Source of the DNA: Mycteria americana
Taxonomy: Eukaryota > Chordata > Aves > Ciconiiformes > Ciconiidae
Direction of reading: 5' to 3'
NCBI RefSeq assembly: GCF_035582795.1
Contig: NC_134365.1
Coordinates: 76,985,635-77,049,634 of the forward strand
DNA length: 64,000 nt
The stretch's first letter is position 1. Each line of letters begins with the position of its first letter. This document shows positions 34,922 through 48,100 of this stretch, piece after piece. Under the pieces are notes generated by a model that was not told the origin of the DNA, did not search any database, and saw only the letters and a program-made list of their open reading frames with translations. Position numbers and translations under genes: made by a program.

Positions 34922-37900
34922 TTCAGTGGAGATGTGCTTTGTTTGGTACATTCCACAGCAAGGTCTATCAGTAAAAGTTAGTGCCACTACCTATACGCCT
35001 GTTTCTGACTACTCTTAACACCACTAAGTTGCTGAACATTTTTTCCTGTGTCTGAAGCTAAACACTTTGAGTACCCAAAGGGCTTTTCTCTAGCTCTTGA
35101 TCAAGCAGTCATCTTCACTGAGTATACCAGAAAGCAGCTTCTGAGTGTAAGTATAAGAATTATCTGCTGATACAGAAACACAGAGAATGCTGTGAAAATT
35201 GCATGTGCATGAACTTAATGAGTATTTCAACCCAGTTAAGGTAGACTTATAGATAAACGGGTGAGTGGGAGACCTCCAGGGAAAGAAAAATAATGTTTTG
35301 TAGGCCTGCAGAGATTTCAGAATGTAAAACTCACTTTCGAACTGCGATCTCTCCTTTCCTGTTTTTAATGATTGCAATCATTCAAAATAATGGGAAGACA
35401 AAGCCCATCTGAAACACCCGATCTTTTCAACAGCTATGCTATTGCCACTGAATATGTATGCATTCCTCATGCCAGGAGGTTTTCTCTTACGTTTTACATA
35501 AAAGGTGCAGGATCTTCTCCTTAGTATTATTACTTTTTGTCATTTCCAGATACACACTGACACATCTCTGAGGTTCATCTCAGTGTTCCAGCAGAAGTTC
35601 CTACAGCCAATTACTTTTTCACCCTCATGGGTGTGTAAAGTTTTACGGGAAGCTTTCTTGCCCACTTGAGAAAGAACTTGAGTTTGCTTTTTCCTGGTTT
35701 CCAGGGGCTAATTGCACAAGGTTACAGATAAAATACACAGGACTGGTCATCTCAACAGGCGGGCGATGGCCACACCAAGCACTTTGCCAAAGACAGCATG
35801 AATAACACAAGTGTAAAATGGCATCTTCTCTCCAGCACTTTCTGGGACACTCAGTTTTACCCAGCCTTCAGGACGACTCTTCACAGACGGATTTCACTAC
35901 TAACCCCTAGATCGCAGATTCTCAAATGGAAAGGTGGTGCTGGTGGTGCTGGCTCTCGGGCCTGCAGATAACCCCACCTCAGAGCATCAGGGGTACCCGA
36001 AACGATCCCAAGCACAGGAGCTGACTGGTCATTTCTTAAATGCCCTTCTTCCTTCCAAGAGGTTTAAACCTCTGTGAAGCACTTCAGCCCTAAGCAGATC
36101 TGTCCGGCCAGCACAGCGGAGCCAAGGCAGCATCCCTTCTGCCAGTTCAGCAGTAGGTTCAGTGTGCGGAGCTTTTCTTACAGTGTTTTCAAAAGCTTGG
36201 CTGCAGGAAGACTCAGGGATGGAACAGCTGAGGTCAGAAGTTTGACCGTTCTGGGGGGGTACAGTCTGGGGGCATTTTGTACTTAGGCTGCTGTGGATTG
36301 AGTTGATCCTTTGGGCACTGAATCTCTCCTCCTCTCCTTTTTAGGAAGGGATTGGAGAGGAATTTAAACATGAGGAAGGTTTAAACTATTAAATTAAACT
36401 ATTGATTTGACAGCTAGAAACTGTTTGTGCAGTGCTTTGTCCTAGGGCTGAACATAATGTTATACGGAAGCTCGAGGTTTTGGCTAAAACAATTAGCTCT
36501 GTTGAGTATTTAACAGTCTGCATACTTCAGGTAGCTGAAAGCCAGGACAGCTTTGACAGCGTAGCTACAATAGTTGGTCAGAAGAGCAAACATTTCCAAG
36601 GTGGATGCAGCTTCTAACAGTAAAATCGTGCTTTTGCTGAGAGAGCGCATTCCAGCTTTCTCGAGCGAAATGAGCTACCCAGACAAAAGCGCCGTTTTCT
36701 CTGCTTATACCTACATCCGCACAAGGTGCTTTTGCTGGCACAGCTCTGCCTTCAAAGGATCTTATCTCATCACAGCTCTGGCTGACACAACTATGCCGGG
36801 AGACTCAGTAGCAGAGACCTGACCTGAAAACACTCTGGCTCAGCTTTGGGGTTAACACACGGCCAGGAAAAAAGAGCGATTCACAGAACCCACTTTCTGA
36901 GCTGTCGTGAAATGAAAGACATGCACAGCCTGGGTGTGTGAAATCATTGCCTGTTGGGAAGGAGATCCCTCGGCTCTTTCCGCTGCTGTGTTTTGGGGAG
37001 TGGGTTTGGTCTAAAGGAAAACTTCTGGGGCTCAACAAGGTGCTGAAGTTTAAAACAAAATAATTGAAAATTGGCTGAGATGCACACAGCTTGTTATTGT
37101 ATTTCAGGGCCCTGCCTGCGAGCAAGCATGGATGCTGAGGCATGGGGCTAATGACCATTCCGCTGCTTAAAACCAGATGACCTCCAGAGGAGAGGAAAAT
37201 TGACATCTGGATCACTACAAGTCATTATCACTCGCAATTAACCAAGGTGAGTCACTGAAAACGTGTAAAATGAGATGGTAACGCTTGTGAGAATGTTGTA
37301 AGGGTAACTGCATTAAAAACTGAACTACGTTTATCACTCAGCAATGAGGCTCAGGCAAAAACATGGGATAGATGCACTGCAGATTTAATAAGAGTGCTAT
37401 TAATTGCTGTTTTGCAAGGGGCTCGGGCTGACCTCAGAGTCACTGCCAGTGGGAAGCATGGTCCTGCTCATGCCTCCACCCGTGACACCCAGACACCCAC
37501 TTTGTGCCAGTGATCTCTGGGGCTTGGAGTGTGTCTGCTCACCCCACTGATCCAGCCGAAAAATAACTGCACTGCAACACCATATCCCTAGCTGTACCAC
37601 GCTGTGAACGCACTGGAGACTCAAAGTACCACCCAAAGAAGATCACGTAAGAGAGTGTATGCCGTGCCTTCAAAATGCCTCTGACAGCTCTTGAAATACT
37701 AGGCTTGATGCCATTTATTGATTTGTAACCAGGGAGACGGTACGTGTTCCCATTGCGAAGTGAGGGAAAAGCTCTTTGCCTTTACCTCCTCAAGCAGTGA
37801 AAAATGTTGGAAAACACTCTTCCTCGTTGTAACCTCCTGCGGCCTTCACAGGAGGGACGAGCGAGATCTTTGCCTTCTCTGAGGCTGCTGCATTTTCACA

Positions 37901-39252
37901 CAGGTGGAGAAAATCAACCTTGCCTTGCAAACCAGCCTGGAGCAAAAAGGGCTAAGATATTTTGGGAGATGAGAGATAAGCAAGCCAGAAAGCCTTATCA
38001 GAGATTTGTCTTAACTTGCAAAGGTATTTTCTTTGATGAAAGAATTCAAACAGTTGTTTGAAATGTTCTGTCAACTCAGATTTGTTTTCGGAGAGATCTC
38101 ACTCATATGCCATCCTGGACTAACAAAGCCCTTCTGCATTAGGTTCTTTAATAAGAATCTTCACTTTCTGAATTAAAAATTAATTAAAGTGTAAAAAAAA
38201 AAAAGAATCAACAGAACAAGCAATTCAGAAAACAAAGGCTGATGAATATTGGGATTCAGTGGGGATCAATATTTGTTCCAAGTGCTTGTTTTTGGGCAAG
38301 TCCAACTCTGGCCGCTTCAGGAGGGACGGAGTGCTGGATGCGGGAGCCCTGTGATTCCGCCCGGCGCTAGCACTGACCCATCGGCTGACAGCAAACTGGT
38401 AACATTTGCTGGAGATTCGATGAGGATTTGAGGAAAACGGGCAAAAAGACCAACTGTAGAAACTGATGCTACAGCGTAGCATGGGTACTTTCCCATTTTT
38501 GTTGCGAATTCAAAATGTTTACTTTCAACATGCTTTTGAATGGAAACTTCCCACTTTTTTAGAAATTATGGTCAGAAACTCCGTACAACCAAATCATTTT
38601 TTCCACATACAAAAACATTACATCAAGAGTTTTGTCGAACCCAACCCTTGGAGGAGGGAAGGGGAGGAAGGGCTGTGAGAATAAAAAAAAAAGGTTTGGG
38701 TCAACTCAAAACAAAACGAATAGTTGGCCGCACGCGGCTGCCAAGCTGAGCCTCCCAGTCCGCCAGTTGTGTGAAGGAGGGATATCCGCAGGCCTTGCCG
38801 ACCATTTTGCCGTGGGAGAGGCACGGCTGGTTTTAGGGGTGAGACGTGAGGGGGTCGGTGGAGCGCACCTGCCCTCGCTGCCGAGGTCGGCGGTAGGTGT
38901 GATGCCTCCGTCCAGCTGCGGGACCGGTACCGCTCGGGTGGATGGGACCGGCCCTCCTTCCCTTCCCGGGAGCACTTTGGGGGGTTAACACAGCCTGTTT
39001 CAGAGGGTGCAACCGGTGGCCGAGGCGAGGGCCGGATCCTGAGGCGCGAAGGCGGGCACGGAGCGCCGCGGCCACGGGGCGGGAAGGGGCCACGGGCCCT
39101 AGGGAGCTCGGGGGCCCCGCCGGCAGGAGGCCGCCTCTGCCCTGCCCTTCACCGGGCCCCGGGGGAGGCGGCGGGCGGCGCCTCCAGAGGCTCCCGTCGG
39201 GCGGGGCGAGCCGGGCGCCCCGCCGTGGGCAGAGCCGAGGCTGAAGGGCCGC

Positions 39253-39300
39253 GGGGGGGGGGCTCCGGCTCCGGCTCCGGCTCCAGCCCCGGCCCCGGCG
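39253..39300. repeat. G10 run and (GGCTCC)4 repeat
   Basis: Ten G residues at 39253-39262 run into four perfect GGCTCC units at 39261-39284, followed by a CCCCGG-rich stretch. It lies just upstream of the CCAAT box and could form G-quadruplexes. It explains the Gly-Ala and Pro-Glu runs seen in antisense translations. Confidence 0.9.
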
Positions 39301-39347
39301 CCGCGCCCGCTCCGCCCGCCGGCGGCGCCGAGTGACTGCCGTCGGGC

Positions 39348-39352
39348 CCAAT
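39348..39352 (+). promoter_or_regulatory. CCAAT box (NF-Y type)
   Basis: GCCCAATCAGG is a good NF-Y consensus, about 290 bases upstream of the first-exon donor and inside the CpG island. Confidence 0.55.
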
Positions 39353-39530
39353 CAGGTCGCCGGCCCGGCCCGGCGCTGCCGCCCGCCCCGTCGGGGAGGC
39401 CCGGCCCCGGGGCGGGGAGCGAGGCGAGCGCCCGGCTCGGCCCGGCGCGGCCCCGCTGGGTCCCGGCCGCCGTGTGCGAGGCGGGGGCGCGGGCGGTCCG
39501 GGGCGGGGCGCAGGCGGGGCCGGCCGGGAC

Positions 39531-39540
39531 GGGGCGGGCG
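39531..39540 (+). promoter_or_regulatory. GC box cluster (Sp1/KLF type)
   Basis: GGGGCGGGCG is one of several GC boxes between 39400 and 39545 (others include GGGCGGGGCG at 39501). The transcription start is probably at or just downstream of this cluster. Confidence 0.55.
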
Positions 39541-39544
39541 GCGG

Positions 39545-39638
39545 AGCGGCGCGGACCGGACGGCGGCGGGGGCTGCCCGGAGCCGGCAGAGGCGGAGGCG
39601 CGGCCGCGCCGGGAGGGCCCGCCGGGGTTTGGGCGCAG
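39545..39638 (+). other. PPFIBP1: Probable non-coding first exon of PPFIBP1
   Basis: The 3' edge is firm: GCGCAG|GTAAGG is an excellent donor. The 5' edge is a guess placed after the GC-box cluster. The exon has no persuasive start codon and is probably 5' UTR. PPFIBP1 encodes liprin-beta-1, a coiled-coil/SAM scaffold of cell adhesion sites and the presynaptic active zone; its coding exons are not in this window. The gene name comes from conserved gene order only. Other possibilities are a lncRNA or an avian SMCO2 promoter. Confidence 0.5.
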
Positions 39639-41784
39639 GTAAGGGGCGCGCCGGGGAGCTCCCGGGGCCCGGCCCCGCTGCCCGAAACCGAACCGAGCCC
39701 GACTGCCGCAACTTGGTGTCCCGGCGGGATGAGCCCCCGCTGCGCCTTTCCCCGCGGCTGCCTTGCGCGGGCGGCGGCGGCGGCAGCGCGCCCCGACGGC
39801 TCCCGCCGCGCCGTGCGGGCCGCAGCGGGGCGGGCTCCTCCCCGCCGCCATGGGCCCGGGCCGCCTGCCCCGCCTGGAGGGAGCGGGCGTCCCCCCGGGG
39901 AACGGCGGGCCGGGCGCCGCTGCGCGCCCCACGCGTGGGCTGGGAGCCCGCCGGGAGCCCAGCGCCGCGGGTCGGGCACTCGCCGCGTGTCCCCCGAAGC
40001 GCTGCGCACCGTGCGGGCAGCGGGCAGCTTTCGGCGTGGCGGCGGGGAGAGGCTGTGGGGGTGCTGGGGGCCCGCCGGCCCCCGCGCTTGCAGCGCCCGC
40101 CTCAGCCGTGGCCCGAGCAGTGCTGGGCGAGGGGGCTTCCTCTCCAGCCTGCCCTCCCCCCTGCCAAAAACCAGCCGGGCCTCTGTCCTCAGGCTGCGTT
40201 TAGGTGTTCCTGAGCTGCGTTTGCTGCATCCCGGCTGGAAGGGGGAAGGAGAGCGGTTTCAGAGGGAGGGTCGGTAATTGGCTTCTGACCTTTTGTAACT
40301 TATTTACGCGCTGGAACTGGTATAGCTTTTAGGGAAATTTTGGAGAGAGGTACGCTCCAGTTGAATCTTTTCAGGCTTTAGTAGGACACTGCGGCCGCAA
40401 GTACTGTGGAACTCAGTTGTGAGTTTTATCTTGAGCTAACAAACGTGTTTTGATTTAAGGCCTGGCGTTCTTACATCCTGTAATTATTTCTTCCAGGTCT
40501 GTTTCTTGTAGGTCTGTGACTTTTAAAGAAACTGAAATAGCTGTGCTAGCTCACACCCTGGCTGAGGTGCAGCTGTAGCAGTAAAAAGGTGCTTTACACC
40601 TATGTAGTTATTTCTGTGGGGGGAAGAAGTAAGCTATGGGGTTAAACGCTTTGCTGTGGTATAACAGCATGCGTGTGCTCTCCTGTGGAAGTGCAGCACT
40701 GCTGATCATCTGCAAAAACACAGATGAAATGTTTAGGACTCGGGCTTGGCTGTGTCTGAGCCTTCAGGGACTCTGCTGGCTCTCCTTATTTCGGCCCAAG
40801 CGCAGATACTACCAACAGCACTGTGTGTGAGCTCTGGTATGGATTGCAATGGCAGCACGATTGAGCAATCTGAGTGTCTCTGTATTCCAAAAGTAAACAG
40901 CAAAAATGGGTCACAGAGTGAGAATATTCTCCATACTTACACGATCGAATATCTGAGAGGAAGATGTTTTGGTGTGCCAACTCCGCATTTATTGCTTCTA
41001 TTAAAGGTGGCAGCCATAGCTTGGGGATTTAACTTTGTGAAGGACAAAAGTGACTTGCAATTATAATAAAAACCACAAGTACGGGTTTCAGTAAAACCAG
41101 TGCACTGAGTGAGGCGGCATGGTAGGTCGGTTTGAAAGGCATCCCAGAAACCAGGAAAACTGAAATCTGCTTAAACTCTCGGTTCCAAATGCAGCGAGCA
41201 TTTTGGCCTCTTAACTTCTTCACATCAGTAAGAAATTAAGAGACAAAGTGCTCCCTAGTTTGGCTTAGTACCCCTCCCAGGGGAGTTTTGACAATAGGAT
41301 TTAGCACAGTTTCTTGAAAAGCTGTATCAAATAGATCAGCTCCTAGAAGCAGAGGGAGTTGTTTGGCTTGCTGATGAGAATGACAGTCAATAGCGTGCCG
41401 CGTTGCTCGTAAATTAAGGTAGGTGTTCCTGTGCCGGGAGTATGAAGTTGATGTTTCCCTCCTCCCCGAAGGCAGCGGGAGCTCCATGTGTTTGCCTGGC
41501 TGTGGAGTGGGGCCCTTACGAGTGGGTTTCCTCTTCAGCAGTGTTGCTCCTGCTTTGAGGCACGCCGCCTTTGAACAAGGTGCTGTTAGGTATTCAGCAA
41601 CTACTATAACCCTCTTAAATGAGATAAGAGCAAGAGCCCGAGTCAAAATGCATGGGTCCAGATTCAAGTGCTTCCTCAGCTTCGGTGAGTTTTGCCCTGG
41701 GTTTTCATCCATTTGCTGGATCGGTTCTGGGTTTAAGAGTTCTGTTGAAGAATATTTAAGTTGATGTGTCCTGTGCATATGTGT

Positions 41785-41820
41785 CTGCAGCAGATCTGTG
41801 CTCTGCAGCAGATCTATGCT
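41785..41820. repeat. 18-bp tandem duplication
   Basis: CTGCAGCAGATCTGTGCT is followed directly by the same unit with one G-to-A change. Confidence 0.93.
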
Positions 41821-44009
41821 CTGGAAAAATTGGTGAGTAACATTTCTGCTTGTCCCTGAAACACAGGATGGAGTACCTTGAAGTCAGGGATGTCACATGG
41901 GGCAGAAAGCTGTGTTGAATGTAATCTCTTTTTTTTCCTGCTTAGATGCAAGTCCTGTTTCCATTTTCGGCTGCGCGGCCTGTGCAGTGTAAAACATGTT
42001 GCAGGAAGGAATGGGGTACTGATGAAAATATCTGTGGAGGTGTATGGGGAGACTTTGCTTGTGACCTGTATCAACATGAAGATGACGTTAGCATTCCCAA
42101 TATTACAGCCATTCCCAGGAGACTAAGGTTCTCAGGTGGTGCTGCCAGCCTGTCTGGTCCCATCGCTTGTTGGTGATGAGGAGGACAACGTCTGGTCCCT
42201 GCTCTCTGATCAGGTCTGGATGGCCTGAGGACAGGCAACGCTATGAGGTGTGTGCTATGAGGTGCACGATACAGCGTTCTTCCAGAGGTTTTGTGTCTCT
42301 TGAATCCATCCAAATGGGGTTTCTGTGATGTTTCTGTCTGTCACCGCTTCAAGGAGCAGTTTCAATGAAGTGAAAATCCTTCCCCTGAAGAGGTTTAAAA
42401 CCAAAGAAGGTTTAGTCACTTTCTTGACAGTGGTGTGATTGCATCAAAATATACCTTTGGCTTACTCAGGACAAAGTAGTGTTGCTGTAAACTCATTTGA
42501 ATAACTGACTAATTTGCTTTGTTGTGCTTTGCATTGTATGTTTTCTGTGAAGGTGGGGGGAGCATGGAGAGGTGGCTGGATCACAAATCTGGTACAGATG
42601 GTCCAAAAATGTATCTCTGACTCCTGGGGAGGGGCAAGAGGAGCGCAAAAAATAAAATGCCTGTGACTGGGGAGTCCACTGGTTTGCAGTAGTTTTCAAC
42701 AGAGAAAGTAAGAGCCCAAATATTAGGCAGGATTTAGGGAGATAGTGGAGCATCCTGGAAATTACTGTGGTGTTAGAGGTGGTCAGCAAAGCCCCTGTCC
42801 CGCTGCTGAATTTGCATGCCCTTCCTTAAGAAGGTGCTGGTAACCTCTGCCTTGGCTTGTAAATGATGATGTGCAAGTTAGATTGGTATACCTGAGACAG
42901 CTTCTTCTCGTACTTACCTTTGTTATTTTCAGGCTTCAAAGCAAAACTCAAGTTACATTGCTTCTTTAAAGCTGTACAATTATGATCTGACCTATTTCTG
43001 TCTGGCCAAGCCACATCTGTAAATTTATAAATGCCAGGAACAGGTTTATTGGAAGGTTCAGGTGGGTTTTGTTGTGTTCACTCTTCTTGTGTGGAGCTTG
43101 TGCATACAGCTGTGCATTAAGAATACATAAAACCACATAATGCCTTCATAAATAAAACCACTTAGTACCTTCCTGTACTTAGGCTGAATAGTGGCCCCCC
43201 TCCCCATTTGTAATTTTGAGATCCCGTTGGTGATCCCACTAGCGACTTTGCTCTTGGATCCAGCCCAGGAGAGGTAAGTGACATTGCCTTGCCTTGTGTT
43301 TACTGCTGGTGTTTATACCCAGACATTTATTTAGCATCTAGTATAAATTCCCGCCCTGTCTTGCCCTACTGTAAATTTGTTTGTGTGCCCAGAGCCTAAC
43401 TGGTGTGTTGCAGTGTCTCCTTAGCAGGTGTACTGTGCCTAGGTCTCTTCCTTTGTCAGTCTTTGCATTTGTGCTGGCTTTTTTAGTTTGAGTAGGACTA
43501 GGGCATCAGCCTTCCCTGTGTCTTGGTAGGAAAGTGGCTGTTAGTGCTGAAAAGTTGGCTGCTAAACAGGTGATCAGTGAATGGAAAAAGGGTGGCCATT
43601 TAATGGTAGCTTCAGAAATCAGTAAGTTTACTGTTCAAATAGCTCTTTGAAGATGGCAGACTTACAAGCATTAATCTTTGCATAACATAGGAAAGGCTCC
43701 GTGTTATTCCTGAGAGATTACATCTCTTGCCCAATGTTTGGAAAAGTCAGCATCCCATCCAGAATTAAAGCTTGGTCCTTCTTTTGGAGGACAGTGTTTT
43801 TCTTTCTCTGTGGGGTTATTATCTGCAGTTGTGTGTCCAACTTCAGGCAACTTTAGCAGATGATCACACTAAGTCGTAACATCTGTCTCGGTGGGTTTCT
43901 GGTGGGATCTTTGCTTTGGATCTGTCCTTGTTCCGAGTGCCCTAGCAAGGGTGCTCAGCTGTGAACACACCTTGAGATGCATGGAATGATGCATCCATTT
44001 TTTCCCTCC

Positions 44010-44028
44010 TTTTTTTTTTTTTTTTTTT
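44010..44028. repeat. T19 homopolymer
   Basis: Nineteen T residues after a pyrimidine-rich lead (TTTCCCTCC), followed by CACCTCTCTCAC. No retroposon body is recognisable on either side. Confidence 0.9.
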
Positions 44029-45134
44029 CACCTCTCTCACAAGGTGACTTCTGTGTTGGTTCAACTCAGGCTGAGCATAGTGGCCGTCTGTTATTTTTCT
44101 AATAGTGTTTGCTGCCAAGATAGTACTTTATTTCTGCTTGAAGGTTGGAATTTTCCGTTAATAATTCAGTCATCATACTGAACTCGCAGTTGCTTGCCCG
44201 TGATGTGTATTGCCCTTGCTATGGGCATATATGATTTCCTGATATCCTTTAGCTTCCAGAGCACGTTGTTCCTCTGTGACTTCTGCTGTACACGAGAAAA
44301 GTGTAGCGGGTTAAAGCTTTATCCTTTTTCCAAAGGCTGCGCTTCTGTTTCTGTCAAAAGGCCAAGATAAACCAATTATGTAAAGAGCTGATGTCTTTCC
44401 TCAGTGGAAATATATTTAGATACAGGTCTTGCAGCCAGTCATAGCTATAGCCTTTCTTCTCCTTGCCCCTGCCTGGGCTATCTTCATCATTAGCGAGGGA
44501 GGCAGGTGGAGAGCTTGGGAAGGGCTTAGGCTGTGCAGTATGGCCTCACAAACCTGACATATCCCCTGGGTAGGAGTCCTGTGCTCTCTTGCTGTTGGGT
44601 GCTTGGCCCCTCTGGACTGACAGAGCTAATGCTTCATCAGAGCACTCTTCGTTAGAGGTGCTGTCTGGGGGGAATGCTGCTGAATCTCACCCTTGTGCCT
44701 TGCACGTTGGATCTTCTCCCGCATGTCATCTCAGGAGCATGAGGAATGGCCCCTAGTGAAGACCAGAATTGTTCTGCTCTTTCTTCAAAAGCACGGTGCA
44801 AGTCTCAATCTTGCTAAAACCGCTGGGAGATGCAAAAGCCTCGTTCCCCCACATCACAGGAGAATGCTTAGGCAGAGAGATTAGCTCTCCTGTCCAGCAC
44901 TGGGCTGGAGACCGGTGTCCCAATCTTTGTTAAGGTGAGGATGCTCACTTTCCCTTCTGCTGCTCTGCATCATTAAGCAGTGCAGGTTCTGTCAAAGAAC
45001 CAGGACCAGAGGTCATTTAAGCAGTCTCTGGCTCATGGTGTTTGAGGGAAGATTAAAAATAACAAAAAGTGTGACTTTAAGCAGCCATTTGCATACATCT
45101 TGATGATAATCACACTTCCAGTAGGCACAGTGTT

Positions 45135-45160
45135 GTAACTCTTGCATGTAACTCTTGCAT
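45135..45160. repeat. 13-bp tandem duplication
   Basis: GTAACTCTTGCAT occurs twice head-to-tail without mismatch. Confidence 0.93.
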
Positions 45161-48100
45161 GAATAAAATCCTGTTGAATGCCACCTGTGAACAAAAGGTT
45201 CCAAGATCAAGTACACTAATCCAAAAGTTGATTTGTACTTGCATCTTTCTTTATAGGCTTTTTCCTAAATATCAGCGGAAAACTTAAGGCTGAGACTTGA
45301 GCCGGCTCTTGCAGCATTTGAACTCTAAAATGGAGAATCTTTGCGCTGTCAAAGACAGCTGTCTAATTATGTCTCAGATCAGAAAAATTTGATAACCACT
45401 AGCACGAATCAGCACATTTTAAATCAAAGAGTTCTTGTGGCTCCAAATGTGATGGATTTGGGAGAACAACTTTATTTTCTTGCTCTGTAACAGATGTGTC
45501 AAAATAAGAGGAAATGATAATTATTTGTCTTGCATACCTTTTCTCAGACTGATCAATTCTGAAACAAAAATCTAGGGAAAAAGTATAGGGTATATTTTAT
45601 ATATTAATGTAGAATATAATGCCAAATAGTTCATGGACACTGCAGTGGTTGTGAAGGGAGATACAACACATGCAATTTTTAGTCGGTAACAGAAAAATAG
45701 CTTTAATACTGTAAAAACAAACTGCCAAACAAACAACCGCCCAACCTCCTCATTTTCAAACCTTTTCCCCGCTTTTATGAGTGACAGAAACAAGAGCGCA
45801 TGTGAATTTACCAAACCAGCACCAGGGCCTGGTTTTGGGCGTGAGGAAGGGCAGTTGATGCTGTGGCAGCTGTGCACGCACAGCTGTCCATGTGCTCTGT
45901 CAGCGGGCATGGTCATGGGAGTCTGGTTCTCTCCCAGCTTCGCAGTTGGCTGTTCACGGGCCGAGGGGTTCAGCCTAGAGCAGTGTGAGTCCTAAGGATT
46001 TCAGACCAAATTCTGAAATTCAGAAAGAAGGTCCTTAATAATAATGACGTCTTTCCTTGATGCAAGAAGAGTGGTTTGGCGAGTGACTCGGAGGCTGTTT
46101 TGTTGGCCTTTGCCCCTCAACGCAGAATTTGGCAAAAATGTCAGAGCTGGTTTCTCTGTCTGCAGCGGTGAGGTGCGGTTAAGGTTTCTGAGCATGCTTG
46201 CGCTTAAAGGAGTGACCAAGCCGTGGCTCGCAGGCTGTGTGCTGGTCACAGTAGTTTTTGTGGCCTGTGGTTTATGGCTGGCTACCTGCTGTCCCAGGGA
46301 CGCTGCAGGTAGAGGGCAGGAGGAGCGTGGTTGCTACACGCATAGAGCTTCATCTGAGGTTCTGGCAGTACATCAGGTGCTTTGAGGATGTGCTGGGTTT
46401 GCTGAGTATGCTTAGACTGTTTGTTCTGCGCTGCTGAGTGTCTTTCCATGGCATGGGTCTTGATCTGAGCAAAATTGAATTTCTGATTACCTCCAGAGTT
46501 CAGGGAACTTCAAGTCCATTCAAAGGATCCAGAATAATTCAGAAAGTCTAGGTAGGTGTTTTACTGAAGTCTTGGCTTGATATTTTCTCTCTAAAGTATG
46601 TGTGCTCACTAGGTATAGCCATATATGAAGTTTAGACAGAAATACAGCCTTTGCAAAACACAGGAGAAGTGTAAGCACTGTTGAAGGAGATTAGCTATTT
46701 AGACTAGCCCAGATCATAGGGAGTGTAAGGGATGGGGAAAAGAATATGCAGGCCCTTTGGAGGCTGGTCTCCATGTTTTTGGACGTCATGAGATTGGCAC
46801 ATGAAGGTGTCTGTAGGATCAAATTAAGGTTCTGCAGAGTGTAATGCTGATAATTTAACATCTGCCCTGAAGAGCAGGTGAGGAAAAGCATCTTCATTGT
46901 AAAAAAGTGCTGAGCTGTTTCTGTGTTTCTGAAAATAGTTATTATCCCACGCAGTTGTAGCACTTGTAGTCTTGGGTTCTGTACAGCTTAGCAAGGACAC
47001 AGCCGGTGTGGGTTTGTAAAAATCACTCGTGCCATATGGAGTCTGCCAGAATCTGTTTTCCCTTAGGCTTGGATCAGGTAGTCTACTCGTATGGAAGAAG
47101 TCCTGTGGAGACAAGGTGTTGGCAAGGAGAGGGAGCGTACAGCCTATTGGGATCTCCTCAGCTTGAGTGTGAATGGGTATTTGTAGATGTCAGCTATGTG
47201 ATTGTGTTGTTTTGCCTTATTTTGCAAGCTTTTCATGTGGATTCAAAGTGTTTCCTCTACCACCCTGGTTTAGGTTTATAAACTTGTGTTGAAATGTAGC
47301 ATGGGTTCATCTTTGTCCATTTCAGAGGAGCGTTGGGAGCGAGCCTGGTGGGGAGCGTGCTGCCTCCTAGAATTGCTGTGTGCAGGGTGCGAGGGGAGGC
47401 AAAGGCTGGGACGTGGATGAGGCTGTGGCTGTGTGGGGCCAGGGAGCATTCCTGGAGGTCCCCAGATAGAGATCTGCATTGGTTTCCCTATCCAAATGTC
47501 CAAGCTGGAAAACACGCTTTATGTGAAAACACGCAGGAGGTGGTGGTCTCATGGCTGTGCTCCTCAGCTGGGGCCTTTCTGGTCTCTCTCCTGCACTGGA
47601 AGCATCTTTGATAGACTTCTGTTAAATGGGAGGGGAGGCATGGTACATCGAGCTTCTTTTTTAAGAACTAGACAAAAATTGCATCTTCCCCAAAATCCTG
47701 GTACACTGCAAATGGAAGGGGCTCCACACCGTAGCTGACGCGTGCTCCCCAGAGGTCAGTCCCCTGCCTCCTGGAGACCTCTCTGTGCTGCAAGGGGGGA
47801 CTTCATGTTGCAGCTGGAGGCTGAAGTAGCCGTCCTTGGTGGCTTTTCTCAAGATCTGAGTGCAAATGGCTGTTCTCCTGGAACAGAGTGTGTATTATAG
47901 CCAATTTCAGTGGGTTAGTGGCTTACATAGAGGGAGGGGTATACGGACATGTTGTAGCAGCCAAGGCACACTGAGTGTTCCAAATTCCTGCCCACAGCTG
48001 TATGCACAGTGGAGCAAAGGTCCTCTTCAAGAAGAGGTGGGTGTGTTGAGCAACTAATCTCCAGGAAAGGCATATGGTAGCTAGATGCCTCCTGGTGGGT

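Larger units (their letters stand above)
30660..38800. other. Intergenic upstream of CpG island
   Basis: Mixed-composition sequence without a convincing exon. It contains the 20-bp and 27-bp tandem duplications and four CACGTG sites (30759, 31942, 32701, 34913). In mammals SMCO2 lies in the equivalent interval; I did not find recognisable SMCO2 coding sequence here. Confidence 0.5.
38830..40210. promoter_or_regulatory. CpG island promoter
   Basis: About 1.4 kb of extreme GC content with dense, undepleted CpG, sharply bounded by ordinary DNA. It contains Sp1-type GC boxes (for example around 39501-39510 and 39531-39540), a CCAAT box at 39348-39352 and no TATA box, as in housekeeping promoters. 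A strong + strand donor at 39638/39639 shows transcription to the right. Because BMAL2 ends upstream on the same strand, and PPFIBP1 follows it in the same orientation in other vertebrates, this is most simply the PPFIBP1 promoter. Divergent transcription cannot be excluded. Overlapping open frames of 120-290 codons on both strands are composition artefacts. Confidence 0.88.

Noticed and set aside
39099-40277. Open frames of 120-293 codons on both strands in the CpG island
   Set aside because: They overlap in several frames and both directions, are made of Gly, Ala, Pro and Arg, and arise because stop codons are rare at this GC content. The + strand ones read straight through the splice donor at 39638.
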